DNA of 64,000 nt from Bacillota bacterium (GTDB lineage Bacteria; Bacillota; Clostridia; TANB77; CAG-465): positions 69,957 through 133,956 of the forward strand of contig JAEWPS010000045.1 in NCBI GenBank assembly GCA_023460515.1, given 5' to 3'. A model generated the notes under the pieces. That model was not told the DNA's origin. It was given only the letters and a program-made list of their open reading frames with translations, and searched no databases. Of this stretch, positions 9,643-18,270 are shown in pieces. Numbering within the stretch: position 1 is the stretch's first letter; each line of letters opens with the position of its first letter. Both the position numbers and the translations under genes were made by a program.

Positions 9643-10269
9643 ATGGTAAAAGAAATTTACGGAAAAAAATTAGGAATGACTCAAATTTTTGCTGAAGATG
9701 GAAACGCAATTCCTGTAACTGTAATTGAAATCAAACCTTGTACAATAGTTGCTAAAAAAACTGTTGACAAAGATGGATACAATGCAATTGTAGTTAGCTT
9801 TGGCGAAGTAAAAGAGAAAAATGTAAATAAACCTTTAAAAGGAATATTTGCAAAAGCAAAAGTGGCTGTACAAAGACACTTAAGAGAAATTAGAGTGGAA
9901 AATTTAGATGAATACGAAATAGGCAAGACAATTGATGTTAATGTTTTCGAAAACGGAGACAGAGTTGATGTTCAAGGAGTTTCAAAAGGAAAAGGATTCC
10001 AAGGTGTTATTAAAAGACACGGACAACACAGAGGACCTATGTCTCATGGTTCTATGTATCATAGAAGACCAGGTTCAATGGGAGCTACAACATCTCCAGG
10101 TAGAGTTTTCAAAGGAAAAAAATTACCAGGACATATGGGAAAAGTAGTATCATCAATATTAAACCTAGATGTAGTTAAAGTTGATTCTGATAAAAATGTT
10201 ATATTAGTTAAAGGTTCTATACCTGGCGCTAAAAAAGCTATTGTTAGAGTAAAACAAACTGTAAGATAA
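9643..10269 (+). CDS. rplC: 50S ribosomal protein L3
   Basis: 208 residues beginning MVKEIYGKKLGMTQIF, the invariant L3 opening. The GQHRGPMSHGSMYHRRPGSMG loop that reaches the peptidyl-transferase region is intact. It binds 23S rRNA near its 3' end. The ribosome binding site is AAAGGGAG. rplD follows after 24 bases, as in all S10 operons. Confidence 0.97.
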   Translation: MVKEIYGKKLGMTQIFAEDGNAIPVTVIEIKPCTIVAKKTVDKDGYNAIVVSFGEVKEKNVNKPLKGIFAKAKVAVQRHLREIRVENLDEYEIGKTIDVNVFENGDRVDVQGVSKGKGFQGVIKRHGQHRGPMSHGSMYHRRPGSMGATTSPGRVFKGKKLPGHMGKVVSSILNLDVVKVDSDKNVILVKGSIPGAKKAIVRVKQTVR

Positions 10270-10293
10270 TATTTTAAGGGAGGAGGAAAAATA

Positions 10294-10914
10294 ATGCTTA
10301 AAGTAGACGTTTTAAATATCGAAGGTAAAAAAATCGGCGATTTAGAATTAAATGAAAGCGTTTTTGGAATAGAAGTAAATGATATAGTAGTTCATGCTGC
10401 TTTAGTTAATTACTTAGCTAATCAAAGACAAGGAACACAATCTACAAAAACACGTGCTGAAGTACGTGGTGGTGGTAGAAAACCATGGAAACAAAAAGGA
10501 ACTGGTAGAGCAAGACAAGGAAGTATAAGAGCACCACAATGGATAAAAGGTGGTATAGCTTTAGGACCAAAACCTAGAAAATATACTTATGCAATACCTA
10601 AAAAAATGAGACAACTTGCATTAAAATCTGTTCTTACATCTAAAGTGCAAGAAGGAAATTTAGTAGTTGTTGATAAATTAGTTTTAAAAGAAATCAAAAC
10701 TAAGAAAATGGTAGAAATACTAAATAATTTAAATGTTAATAAAACTTTAATAGTATTAAACGAGAAAAATGTTAATGTTCAAGCATCAGCTAAAAATATT
10801 GAAAATGTTAAAACAACATTAGTAAATACAATTAATGTGTTTGATTTATTAAAATATAAGAAATTAGTTTTAACTCAAGATGCTATAAAGACAATCGAGG
10901 AGGTGTACGCTTAA
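10294..10914 (+). CDS. rplD: 50S ribosomal protein L4
   Basis: 206 residues. The long exit-tunnel loop is present (TRAEVRGGGRKPWKQKGTGR followed by ARQGSIRAPQW). In some bacteria L4 also represses its own operon through the S10 leader, so the structured leader here is a possible target (inference). Its stop abuts the rplW ATG, indicating coupled translation; GAGGAGG within the last codons serves as the rplW ribosome binding site. Confidence 0.97.
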   Translation: MLKVDVLNIEGKKIGDLELNESVFGIEVNDIVVHAALVNYLANQRQGTQSTKTRAEVRGGGRKPWKQKGTGRARQGSIRAPQWIKGGIALGPKPRKYTYAIPKKMRQLALKSVLTSKVQEGNLVVVDKLVLKEIKTKKMVEILNNLNVNKTLIVLNEKNVNVQASAKNIENVKTTLVNTINVFDLLKYKKLVLTQDAIKTIEEVYA

Positions 10915-11277
10915 ATGAAACAGGCAGAAGATATAATTGTAAAACCTATAAGAACAGAAAAATCTGGCATCGTTGCTAATCTTGGAAAATATACTTTCGA
11001 AGTAGCAATAAATGCAACTAAGGTTGAAATAAAAAAAGCGGTAGAAGAAATATTTAATGTAAAAGTTAAAAAAGTTAACACATTAAAATATGATGGTAAA
11101 AATAAAAGAGTTGGGGTACACCAAGGAAAAACTAAAGCATGGAAAAAGGCAATAGTTGAAATTGATACAAACCCAACTACAGATAAATACCTTTCAAAAG
11201 GTGGAAAAGAAGTTAAAGTAAACAAAAAATATAAAACTGAAATTGAGGAAATTGATTCAGCATTAGGAAAAAACTAG
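10915..11277 (+). CDS. rplW: 50S ribosomal protein L23 with C-terminal extension
   Basis: 120 residues. The body (DIIVKPIRTEKSG; FEVAINATKVEIKKAVEEIF; VKKVNTL) is a normal L23, the tunnel-exit protein that docks trigger factor and SRP. It continues beyond the usual 95-100 residues with a charged, lineage-specific tail of about 25 residues (KGGKEVKVNKKYKTEIEEID). It follows rplD without a gap. Confidence 0.96.
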   Translation: MKQAEDIIVKPIRTEKSGIVANLGKYTFEVAINATKVEIKKAVEEIFNVKVKKVNTLKYDGKNKRVGVHQGKTKAWKKAIVEIDTNPTTDKYLSKGGKEVKVNKKYKTEIEEIDSALGKN

Positions 11278-11290
11278 GAGGGAATAAAAA

Positions 11291-12124
11291 ATGGGAATAA
11301 AATCATTTAGACCTGTTACTCCATCGCTAAGAAATATGACTGTTTTAACTTACGAAGAAATTACTAAATCTTCACCAGAAAAGAAACTATTAACAACGCT
11401 TAAAAAGAATTCTGGAAGAAATAATACTGGTAAGATAACAGTTAGACATCAAGGTGGGGGACAAAGAAGAAAATATAGAATAATTGATTTTAAAAGAAAT
11501 AAAGTGGATATGTTTGCTACTGTTATAGGTATTGAATATGATCCAAATAGAACTGCAAACATAGCTTTAGTAGAATACGAAGATGGTGACAGAGCATATA
11601 TTATAGCTCCACTTGGACTTACAGATGGTGATAAAGTTATATCATCAGCAACAGCTGATATAAAACCAGGTAATTGTCTTCCAATAAGTTCAATACCAGT
11701 TGGTACTGTAATTCATAATATCGAATTACATAAAGGCCAAGGTGCTAAACTAGTAAGAAGTGCAGGAAACTCAGCACAACTTATGGCAAAAGAAGGAAAA
11801 TACGCACATGTTAGAATGCCATCAGGTGAAATGAGACTTATACCTGTAGATTGCAAAGCAGTAATAGGTACTGTAGGAAATAAAGATAGTGAAAACGTTA
11901 AAATTGGTAAAGCTGGTAGAACTAGACATATGGGAATAAGACCTTCTGTTAGAGGAAGCGTTATGAACCCTGTAGACCATCCACATGGTGGTGGTGAAGG
12001 TAAAGCACCAGTTGGACATTCAGGACCACGTACTCCTTGGGGTAAACCTGCTCTTGGATATAAGACAAGAAATAAAAATCATAGAACTGATAAGTTCATA
12101 GTAAAAAGAAGAAATAAAAAATAG
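11291..12124 (+). CDS. rplB: 50S ribosomal protein L2
   Basis: 277 residues of standard length. HQGGGQRRKYRIIDFKRNK near the N-terminus and VDHPHGGGEGKAPVGHSG near the C-terminus, with its catalytically important histidine, are intact. It supports subunit joining and the peptidyl-transferase centre. It sits 13 bases after rplW with ribosome binding site AGGAGGG. Confidence 0.98.
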   Translation: MGIKSFRPVTPSLRNMTVLTYEEITKSSPEKKLLTTLKKNSGRNNTGKITVRHQGGGQRRKYRIIDFKRNKVDMFATVIGIEYDPNRTANIALVEYEDGDRAYIIAPLGLTDGDKVISSATADIKPGNCLPISSIPVGTVIHNIELHKGQGAKLVRSAGNSAQLMAKEGKYAHVRMPSGEMRLIPVDCKAVIGTVGNKDSENVKIGKAGRTRHMGIRPSVRGSVMNPVDHPHGGGEGKAPVGHSGPRTPWGKPALGYKTRNKNHRTDKFIVKRRNKK

Positions 12125-12145
12125 ACGATAAATGGAGGGATTTAA

Positions 12146-12424
12146 ATGTCAAGATCACTTAAAAAAGGACCTTATGTTGATAGTAAGTTACTTGCTAAAA
12201 TAGAGAAACTTAACGCAGAAGAGAAAAAAGTAGCGCTTAAAACTTGGTCTAGAAGTTCAACTATATATCCTCAAATGATAGGGCATACAATAGCTGTACA
12301 TGATGGTAGAAAACATGTACCTGTATATGTTCAAGAAGAAATGATTGGTCATAAATTAGGAGAATTTGCTCCAACAAGACTATTCAAAGGTCATTCTGGA
12401 GATAAAAAAAGTTCAATTAAATAA
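12146..12424 (+). CDS. rpsS: 30S ribosomal protein S19
   Basis: 92 residues: MSRSLKKGPYVD at the start, TWSRSSTIYPQMIGHTIAVHDG in the centre, and GHKLGEFAPTRLFKGHS near the end, all invariant in S19 of the small-subunit head. Ribosome binding site TGGAGGG. Confidence 0.98.
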   Translation: MSRSLKKGPYVDSKLLAKIEKLNAEEKKVALKTWSRSSTIYPQMIGHTIAVHDGRKHVPVYVQEEMIGHKLGEFAPTRLFKGHSGDKKSSIK

Positions 12425-12466
12425 TTAAAGCAAATTATATATCTTAAAAAAGGAGGACATCATCAA

Positions 12467-12805
12467 ATGGAAAAAGAAGCAAAAGCATACTTAAGTAATG
12501 CTAGAATAAGTGCAAGAAAAGTAAAAATTGTTATTGATACTATTAGAGGAAAAAAAGCAGATGAAGCTTTAGCAATGTTAAAATTTACAAATAAAGCTGC
12601 TGCTCCTATAATGTATAAGTTACTTAAATCAGCTATGGCAAATGCTACTAACAATCATGATATGGATGCTACTAAATTAGTGGTTAGCGAAGTATTCGCA
12701 AATCAAGGACCTACAATGAAAAGAATAATGCCAAGAGCAAAGGGTAGTGCATACAAGATAAGAAAAAGAACAAGTCATATAACAATTATTTTAAAAGAGA
12801 TATAA
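12467..12805 (+). CDS. rplV: 50S ribosomal protein L22
   Basis: 112 residues. The hairpin that lines the exit tunnel (MPRAKGSAYKIRKRTSHI) and the body segment SARKVKIVIDTIRGK identify L22. A 42-base gap to rpsS contains only the AAAGGAGGAC ribosome binding site region. Confidence 0.97.
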   Translation: MEKEAKAYLSNARISARKVKIVIDTIRGKKADEALAMLKFTNKAAAPIMYKLLKSAMANATNNHDMDATKLVVSEVFANQGPTMKRIMPRAKGSAYKIRKRTSHITIILKEI

Positions 12806-12824
12806 TAAGGAGGTAAGTTTAGAA

Positions 12825-13481
12825 ATGGGACAAAAAGTTAGTCCACATGGACTTAGAGTAGGAATCATAAAAGACTGGTCTTCAACTTGGTACTCAGATA
12901 AAAAAGAATTTTCTGATAAACTAGTAGAAGATTACAAAATTCGTAAATATTTAAAAAACTTACTTAAAACGTCTGGAATTGATAGATTAATAATCGAAAG
13001 AAAAGGCGCAAAAGTTAAAGTAGATATTTATACTGCAAAACCTGGAATGATAATAGGAAAAGGCGGAGCAGCAATTGAAGAATTAAAGAAAAATCTTGCT
13101 AAATTAATAAATAAGCAAGTAGATTTAAACATTGTTGAAATTAAAGATGTAGATATGTCTGCAACTTTAGTAGCAGAAAATATAGCTGGACAATTAGAAA
13201 GAAGAATATCTTTTAGAAAAGCTATGAAACAATCAATGCAAAAAACAATGAAAGCAGGAGCATTAGGTATAAAGACTGCTGTATCTGGACGTTTAGGCGG
13301 AGCAGAAATAGCTAGAACTGAACACTATAGCGAAGGTACAATACCTCTTCAAACATTAAGAGCAGATATTGATTATGGATTTGCAGAAGCAAAAACAACA
13401 TTTGGTATTATTGGCGTTAAAGTTTGGATATACAAAGGTCAAGTATTACCTGCTAAAAAGAATGTAAAGGGAGGTAACTAA
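12825..13481 (+). CDS. rpsC: 30S ribosomal protein S3
   Basis: 218 residues. MGQKVSPHGLRVGII opens the protein. The KH domain motif GMIIGKGGAAIEELKK is intact, as is the C-terminal GRLGGAEIARTE block. S3 lies at the mRNA entry channel. Ribosome binding site AAGGAGGT. Its stop is 1 base before the rplP ATG. Confidence 0.98.
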   Translation: MGQKVSPHGLRVGIIKDWSSTWYSDKKEFSDKLVEDYKIRKYLKNLLKTSGIDRLIIERKGAKVKVDIYTAKPGMIIGKGGAAIEELKKNLAKLINKQVDLNIVEIKDVDMSATLVAENIAGQLERRISFRKAMKQSMQKTMKAGALGIKTAVSGRLGGAEIARTEHYSEGTIPLQTLRADIDYGFAEAKTTFGIIGVKVWIYKGQVLPAKKNVKGGN

Positions 13482-13482
13482 T

Positions 13483-13923
13483 ATGTTGTCACCAAAAAGA
13501 ACAAAATTTAGAAAAGTACAAAAAGGTAATATGAATGGTAGAGCACAAAGAGGAAACAGAGTTTCTGATGGTGAATACGGATTACAATCAACAGAGGCTG
13601 CATGGATTACTGCAAATCAAATAGAAGCTGTCAGAGTAACTTTATCAAGATATACTAAAAAAGTTGGTAAAACTTGGATAAAGATATTCCCAGATAAGCC
13701 TATAACTAAAAAGCCTGCTGAAACTCGTATGGGTTCTGGAAAAGGAAATCCTGAGTATTTCGTAGCAGTTGTAAAACCAGATAGAGTATTATTTGAGATC
13801 GCTGGTTTAGATGAAGCTACTTCTAAAGAAGCTTTAACAAAAGCTATGCATAAATTACCTGTTAAATGTAAAATAATAAAAAGAGAAGAAATAAACGAAG
13901 GGGGAGTTTCAAATGAAATCTAG
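13483..13923 (+). CDS. rplP: 50S ribosomal protein L16
   Basis: 146 residues. MLSPKRTKFRKVQKG at the start, RMGSGKGNPEYFVAVVKP in the body and the ALTKAMHKLPVKCKII helix identify L16, which contacts A-site tRNA. The last 11 bases overlap the beginning of rpmC, so the two are translationally coupled. Confidence 0.97.
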   Translation: MLSPKRTKFRKVQKGNMNGRAQRGNRVSDGEYGLQSTEAAWITANQIEAVRVTLSRYTKKVGKTWIKIFPDKPITKKPAETRMGSGKGNPEYFVAVVKPDRVLFEIAGLDEATSKEALTKAMHKLPVKCKIIKREEINEGGVSNEI

Positions 13924-14122
13924 TAAAACAACAGAATATGTAAAAATGAATGAAGCAGATTTACAAACTGAAATAAAAGAACTAAAAAAAGAACTATTTA
14001 AAGCAAGATTTCAACATGCAATGAATGGACTTGATAACCCTAAAAAAATTACTGAAATAAAGAAAAATATAGCTAGAGCAAATACTATAAAACATACAAA
14101 AAATATTGAAGCTAGCAAGTAG
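13913..14122 (+). CDS. rpmC: 50S ribosomal protein L29
   Basis: 69 residues. The two-helix L29 pattern is seen (ELKKELFKARFQHAMNGLDNP then IKKNIARANTI). The ATG at 13913 lies within the end of rplP and follows GGGGGAG. The N-terminus is slightly longer than in most homologues. Confidence 0.93.
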   Translation: MKSSKTTEYVKMNEADLQTEIKELKKELFKARFQHAMNGLDNPKKITEIKKNIARANTIKHTKNIEASK

Positions 14123-14140
14123 TTAAAGGAGGAATAACAA

Positions 14141-14395
14141 GTGGAAAGAAATGCACGTAAAACAAAGATTGGTAAAGTATCTAGTAATAAAATGGATAAA
14201 ACTATCGTAGTTACAATAGATACAAAAGTTAAAGACCCACTTTACGGTAAAATAGTAAGTAAGACATTTAAAATAAAAGCACATGATGAAAATAATGAAT
14301 GCGATATTGGAGATACAGTTGAAATAATGGAAACAAGACCACTAAGTAAAGATAAAAGATATAGATTAGTGAGAATTGTAGAAAAAGTTAAGTAG
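14141..14395 (+). CDS. rpsQ: 30S ribosomal protein S17
   Basis: 84 residues. RKTKIGKVSSNKMDKTIVV and the C-terminal MLETRPLSK-type segment (MMETRPLSKDKRYRLV region, here IMETRPLSK) identify S17, a primary 16S-binding OB-fold protein. The start codon is GTG, 8 bases after AAAGGAGG. Confidence 0.96.
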   Translation: MERNARKTKIGKVSSNKMDKTIVVTIDTKVKDPLYGKIVSKTFKIKAHDENNECDIGDTVEIMETRPLSKDKRYRLVRIVEKVK

Positions 14396-14421
14396 TATAT
14401 TTTTGAAGGGAGGACTAATCC

Positions 14422-14790
14422 ATGATACAACAACAATCAGTATTAAAAGTTGCTGACAACACAGGAGCAAAAGAAATAATGTGTATTAGAGTTCTAGGTG
14501 GACATTATAGAAAATTTGGAAACATAGGAGACACTATAGTTGCTGCTGTTAAAAAAGCCACACCAGGTGGCGTTGTTAAAAAAGGTGAGGTTGTAAAAGC
14601 AGTTATTGTAAGAACAAAAAGAGGATTAAAACGTGATGATGGTTCATATATACGTTTTGATGAAAATGCAGCCGTTATAATAAAAGATGATAAAACACCT
14701 AAAGGTACTCGTATCTTTGGGCCAGTAGCTAGAGAACTAAGGAATGATGATTATATGAAAATCATATCTTTAGCTCCTGAAGTGCTATAA
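14422..14790 (+). CDS. rplN: 50S ribosomal protein L14
   Basis: 122 residues, the universal length. MIQQQSVLKVADNTGAKEIM opens the protein and GTRIFGPVARELR closes it, as in all bacterial L14 proteins at the subunit interface. Ribosome binding site GGGAGGA. Confidence 0.98.
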   Translation: MIQQQSVLKVADNTGAKEIMCIRVLGGHYRKFGNIGDTIVAAVKKATPGGVVKKGEVVKAVIVRTKRGLKRDDGSYIRFDENAAVIIKDDKTPKGTRIFGPVARELRNDDYMKIISLAPEVL

Positions 14791-14813
14791 TCAGCGGGGG
14801 TGAATGAATAATT

Positions 14814-15131
14814 ATGACAAAGATGAAGTTAAGAAAAGGCGATGTAGTAATACTAAATGCTGGAACTGAAAAAGGTAAAAAAGGTAAGATCCTTGAAATA
14901 TCTGTAAAAGATAATGCTATTTTGGTTGAAGGTATAAATGTTAGAACTATACACGCTAAAGCTAAAAAACAAGGTCAAGAATCAGGAATTATAAAAAGAG
15001 AAAAACCAATTCATGCTTCAAAAGCAAATTATTATTGTGAAAAGTGTGGAAAAGGTGTTAAACTTGGTATAAAAGTTGAAGCTGACGGTAAAAAAGTAAG
15101 ATTTTGCAAAAAATGTAATGAGATAAAGTAG
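14814..15131 (+). CDS. rplX: 50S ribosomal protein L24, Cys-containing form
   Basis: 105 residues. A KOW motif lies near the N-terminus (KGDVVILNAGTEKGKKGKI). The C-terminal half holds two CxxC pairs (CEKC and CKKC), so it probably binds zinc. The ribosome binding site is unusual: the nearest purine tract is GGGGGTG, about 15 bases upstream of the ATG. Confidence 0.95.
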   Translation: MTKMKLRKGDVVILNAGTEKGKKGKILEISVKDNAILVEGINVRTIHAKAKKQGQESGIIKREKPIHASKANYYCEKCGKGVKLGIKVEADGKKVRFCKKCNEIK

Positions 15132-15148
15132 AAGGAGGGGAAAAATAA

Positions 15149-15685
15149 ATGAACCTTAAGGAAAAATATAAAAAAGAGATAGTGCCTGCAATGATGAAAG
15201 AATTTAATTACTCATCAGTTATGCAAGTACCTAAACTAGAAAAAATTGTTATAAACATGAGTGTTGCTGAAGTTAAAGACAATTCTAAAGCTTTAATAAC
15301 TGCTTCAAATGAATTAATGCTAATTACTGGTCAAAAACCTTTAATAACAAAAGCAAAAAAATCAATTGCAGCATTTAAATTAAGAGAAGGAATGGATATT
15401 GGCTGTAAAGTAACATTAAGATCAGAAAAAATGTACGAATTTGCCACTAAATTATTTAACGTAGCACTTCCTCGTGTTAGAGATTTTAAAGGTGCTAATG
15501 CTAAATCATTCGATGGAAAAGGAAACTATTCAATGGGAGTAAAAGAACAATTAATTTTCCCAGAAGTTGAATATGATAAAATTGATAAAGTAAGAGGAAT
15601 GGACGTTATTTTTGTTACAACAGCAAAAACTGACGCAGAAGCAAAAGCATTACTTTCAATGCTTGGCCTTCCATTCTCTAAATAG
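15149..15685 (+). CDS. rplE: 50S ribosomal protein L5
   Basis: 178 residues. MNLKEKYKKEIVPAMMKEFNY, PKLEKIVINM and the MGVKEQLIFPEVEYDKID block are diagnostic of L5, the 5S rRNA-binding protein of the central protuberance. Ribosome binding site AAGGAGGGG. Confidence 0.97.
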   Translation: MNLKEKYKKEIVPAMMKEFNYSSVMQVPKLEKIVINMSVAEVKDNSKALITASNELMLITGQKPLITKAKKSIAAFKLREGMDIGCKVTLRSEKMYEFATKLFNVALPRVRDFKGANAKSFDGKGNYSMGVKEQLIFPEVEYDKIDKVRGMDVIFVTTAKTDAEAKALLSMLGLPFSK

Positions 15686-15702
15686 ATAGGGGGACAGTAA
15701 AA

Positions 15703-15888
15703 ATGGCAAAAAAATCTATGATAATTAAGCAACAAAGAGAGCCTAAGTTCAGTACTAGATATTATAATAGATGTAAAATATGTGGAAGACCACACGCTTA
15801 CATCAGAAAATATGGAGTATGCCGTTTATGCTTTAGAAAATTAGCTTATGAAGGAAGTATCCCAGGAGTAAAAAAAGCAAGTTGGTAG
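15703..15888 (+). CDS. rpsN: 30S ribosomal protein S14, zinc-binding type
   Basis: 61 residues. The short form carries the zinc ribbon CKIC(x12)CRLC and ends in IPGVKKASW. No zinc-free S14 copy is in the window. It lies between rplE and rpsH as normal for Firmicutes. Confidence 0.97.
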   Translation: MAKKSMIIKQQREPKFSTRYYNRCKICGRPHAYIRKYGVCRLCFRKLAYEGSIPGVKKASW

Positions 15889-15942
15889 AACAAATTGATT
15901 AAAATTATCTAAATATAAGACTTTCAAAAAGGAGGAATAAAA

Positions 15943-16332
15943 ATGACAGATCCAATTGCAGATATGCTAACTAGAATAAGAAACGCTAATAGTCAAAAAC
16001 ATGACACAGTAGATATTCCTTATTCAAATGTAAAACAAGCAATATCTAACATATTAGTAGAAGAAGGTTTTGTAAAATCACAAGATATTTTACAAGACGG
16101 AATAAGAAAAACTATAAGATTAACATTAAAATATGAAAATAAGACAAGAGTATTACAAGGTTTAAAAAGAATCAGTAGACCAGGTCTTAGAATATACGCA
16201 AATAGCGAAGAATTACCAAGAGTATTAAATGGACTTGGAATTGCTGTAATATCTACATCTAAGGGTATAATGGCAGATAAAAAAGCAAGAAAAGAAAATA
16301 TTGGTGGAGAAGTTTTAGCATATATTTGGTAA
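15943..16332 (+). CDS. rpsH: 30S ribosomal protein S8
   Basis: 129 residues. MTDPIADMLTRIRNANS at the start and the C-terminal VISTSKGIMADKKARKENIG pattern with GGEVLAYIW identify S8, a central-domain 16S-binding protein and, in E. coli, the spc-operon repressor. Ribosome binding site AAAGGAGG. Confidence 0.98.
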   Translation: MTDPIADMLTRIRNANSQKHDTVDIPYSNVKQAISNILVEEGFVKSQDILQDGIRKTIRLTLKYENKTRVLQGLKRISRPGLRIYANSEELPRVLNGLGIAVISTSKGIMADKKARKENIGGEVLAYIW

Positions 16333-16357
16333 ATAAGTATAAGGAGGATATAATACT

Positions 16358-16894
16358 ATGTCAAGAATAGGAAAGAATCCAATAACTATACCACAAGGTG
16401 TTGAAGTTAAGATTGATGGAACTACTGTAACAGTTAAAGGACCTAAAGGAACATTAACTAATGAATTTTTAAATGTAGTTAATATAGCTGTAGAAGACAA
16501 TAAAATAATTGTTAAAGTAAATGATGAAAAATATGGTAATATTCACGGTTTAACTAGAACATTAGTAAGCAATATGGTTATTGGTGTAAGTAAAGGATTT
16601 GAAAAAACTTTAGAAATAAATGGTGTTGGATATAAAGCAACAAAACAAGGAAATAAGTTAGTACTTAATATAGGATATTCACATACAGTAGAGTTTTCAG
16701 ATGATGAGAAAATAACTTTAGAAGTGCCTAATCCTAATACAATAATTGTTAAAGGTATTGACAAACAAGTTGTTGGTCAAATGGCAGCAGAAATAAGAGA
16801 AAAAAGATTACCAGAACCTTATAAAGGTAAAGGAATTAAATACGCAGGTGAAAGAATAATAAGAAAAGTAGGTAAAGCCGGCGGTAAAAAATAA
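16358..16894 (+). CDS. rplF: 50S ribosomal protein L6
   Basis: 178 residues. MSRIGKNPITIPQGVEV opens the protein and RLPEPYKGKGIKYAGE closes it, both invariant. It has two tandem RNA-binding folds at the GTPase-associated side of the 50S. Ribosome binding site AAGGAGGAT. Confidence 0.98.
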   Translation: MSRIGKNPITIPQGVEVKIDGTTVTVKGPKGTLTNEFLNVVNIAVEDNKIIVKVNDEKYGNIHGLTRTLVSNMVIGVSKGFEKTLEINGVGYKATKQGNKLVLNIGYSHTVEFSDDEKITLEVPNPNTIIVKGIDKQVVGQMAAEIREKRLPEPYKGKGIKYAGERIIRKVGKAGGKK

Positions 16895-16922
16895 TCTTTA
16901 AAAAAGGAGGGATTATTAGGTT

Positions 16923-17282
16923 ATGATTAATAAGACAAATAGAAACGAAGCAAGAGCTAAAAAGCAAGCAAGAGTTAGAGCTAAAGTATTAGGAACAGCA
17001 GCAAGACCAAGACTATGTGTATTTAGAAGTCTAAATAATATATATGCACAAGTTATAAACGATGATAATGGAACTACAATATGTGAAGCATCTACTTTAA
17101 ATAAAGAAATTAAAACTAAAGCTTCTAACGTAGCATCAGCTACTGAAGTTGGAACTTTAATTGCTAAAAAATTACTTGAAATGAATATAAATACAGTAGT
17201 ATTTGATAGAAACGGTTATGTATATCATGGTAAAGTAAAAGCAGTAGCAGAAGCAGCTAGAGAAGCTGGACTTCAATTTTAG
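16923..17282 (+). CDS. rplR: 50S ribosomal protein L18
   Basis: 119 residues. RPRLCVFRSLNNIYAQVIND and the closing FDRNGYVYHGKVKAVAEAARE identify L18, which binds 5S rRNA with L5. Its stop directly abuts the next reading frame; the true S5 start is 21 bases later. Confidence 0.97.
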   Translation: MINKTNRNEARAKKQARVRAKVLGTAARPRLCVFRSLNNIYAQVINDDNGTTICEASTLNKEIKTKASNVASATEVGTLIAKKLLEMNINTVVFDRNGYVYHGKVKAVAEAAREAGLQF

Positions 17283-17303
17283 ATGAAAGGAGATACCAAA
17301 ATA

Positions 17304-17795
17304 ATGGCAGACTTAAAAAATGAATTAAAAGAAAAAGTTGTTGATGTAGCAAGAGTTGCTAAAGTTGTTAAAGGTGGTAGAACTTTTAGATTTAGTGTAC
17401 TTGTTGTTGTAGGTGACGGAGAAGGCAGTATTGGTGTTGGAACTGGTAAAGCTTCAGAAGTACCTGATGCTATAAGAAAAGCAACAGAAGAAGCTAAGAA
17501 AAACTTAGTTAAAATTGCATTAGTAAATGGAACACTTCCTCATGAATACACTACTAATTATGGTGCATCTAAAGTTATATTAAGACCAGCAGTTGAAGGT
17601 ACTGGTGTAATTGCAGGCGGATCTGTAAGACCAGTTTTAGAACTTGCAGGAGTTAAAAATGTAACAGCAAAGACTTTAGGAGCTCGTAACAGCAGAAATG
17701 TTGTACACGCAACAATAAAAGCATTAAAAGCTATGAGAACACCTGAAGAAGTGGCTAAGCTAAGAGGTAAAACTGTAGCTGGGTTATTTAACTAA
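17304..17795 (+). CDS. rpsE: 30S ribosomal protein S5
   Basis: 163 residues from ATG 17304, chosen because AAAGGAGAT sits just upstream; the in-frame ATG at 17283 would overlap that site. VVKGGRTFRFSVLVVVGDG and the GTGKASEVPDAIRKA double-stranded RNA-binding region are intact. The next gene is rplO: the 33-base gap leaves no room for rpmD (L30), which normally lies here. Confidence 0.97.
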   Translation: MADLKNELKEKVVDVARVAKVVKGGRTFRFSVLVVVGDGEGSIGVGTGKASEVPDAIRKATEEAKKNLVKIALVNGTLPHEYTTNYGASKVILRPAVEGTGVIAGGSVRPVLELAGVKNVTAKTLGARNSRNVVHATIKALKAMRTPEEVAKLRGKTVAGLFN

Positions 17796-17828
17796 TAATA
17801 ATATATTATAGAGAGGAGGAAAACGCAC

Positions 17829-18269
17829 ATGGAAATGCACGAATTAGGTCCAGCATTTGGAGCTACTAAATCTAGAAGAAGAGTAGGTAGAGGTATTGGT
17901 AGTGGACTTGGAAAAACTGCTGGTAGCGGACATAAAGGTCAAAAAGCAAGAACAGGTGGAAGTATTAGAAGAGGATTTGAAGGTGGTCAAACACCACTTT
18001 ATAGAAGAATTCCTAAAAGAGGATTTACAAATCATTTTGCTAAAGAATACTGTGTTATAAATCTTTCTGATTTAGAAAAATATGACGATGGAATGACAGT
18101 TACAACTGAAACATTATTAAAAGACGGATCAATCAGAAAAGTTTTAGATGGTGTTAAAGTATTAGGAAACGGAACATTAACTAAAAAACTAACAGTTGTA
18201 GCAGCTAAATTTTCAAAATCAGCAGAAGAAAAAATACAAGCTGTAGGTGGAAAGATAGAGGTGAAGTAA
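17829..18269 (+). CDS. rplO: 50S ribosomal protein L15
   Basis: 146 residues. The Gly/Arg-rich N-terminal arm (RRRVGRGIGSGLGKTAGSGHK then GQKARTGG) and FEGGQTPLYRRIPKRGF identify L15. The ATG follows GAGAGGAGG. secY starts 1 base after the stop. Confidence 0.97.
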   Translation: MEMHELGPAFGATKSRRRVGRGIGSGLGKTAGSGHKGQKARTGGSIRRGFEGGQTPLYRRIPKRGFTNHFAKEYCVINLSDLEKYDDGMTVTTETLLKDGSIRKVLDGVKVLGNGTLTKKLTVVAAKFSKSAEEKIQAVGGKIEVK

Positions 18270-18270
18270 T

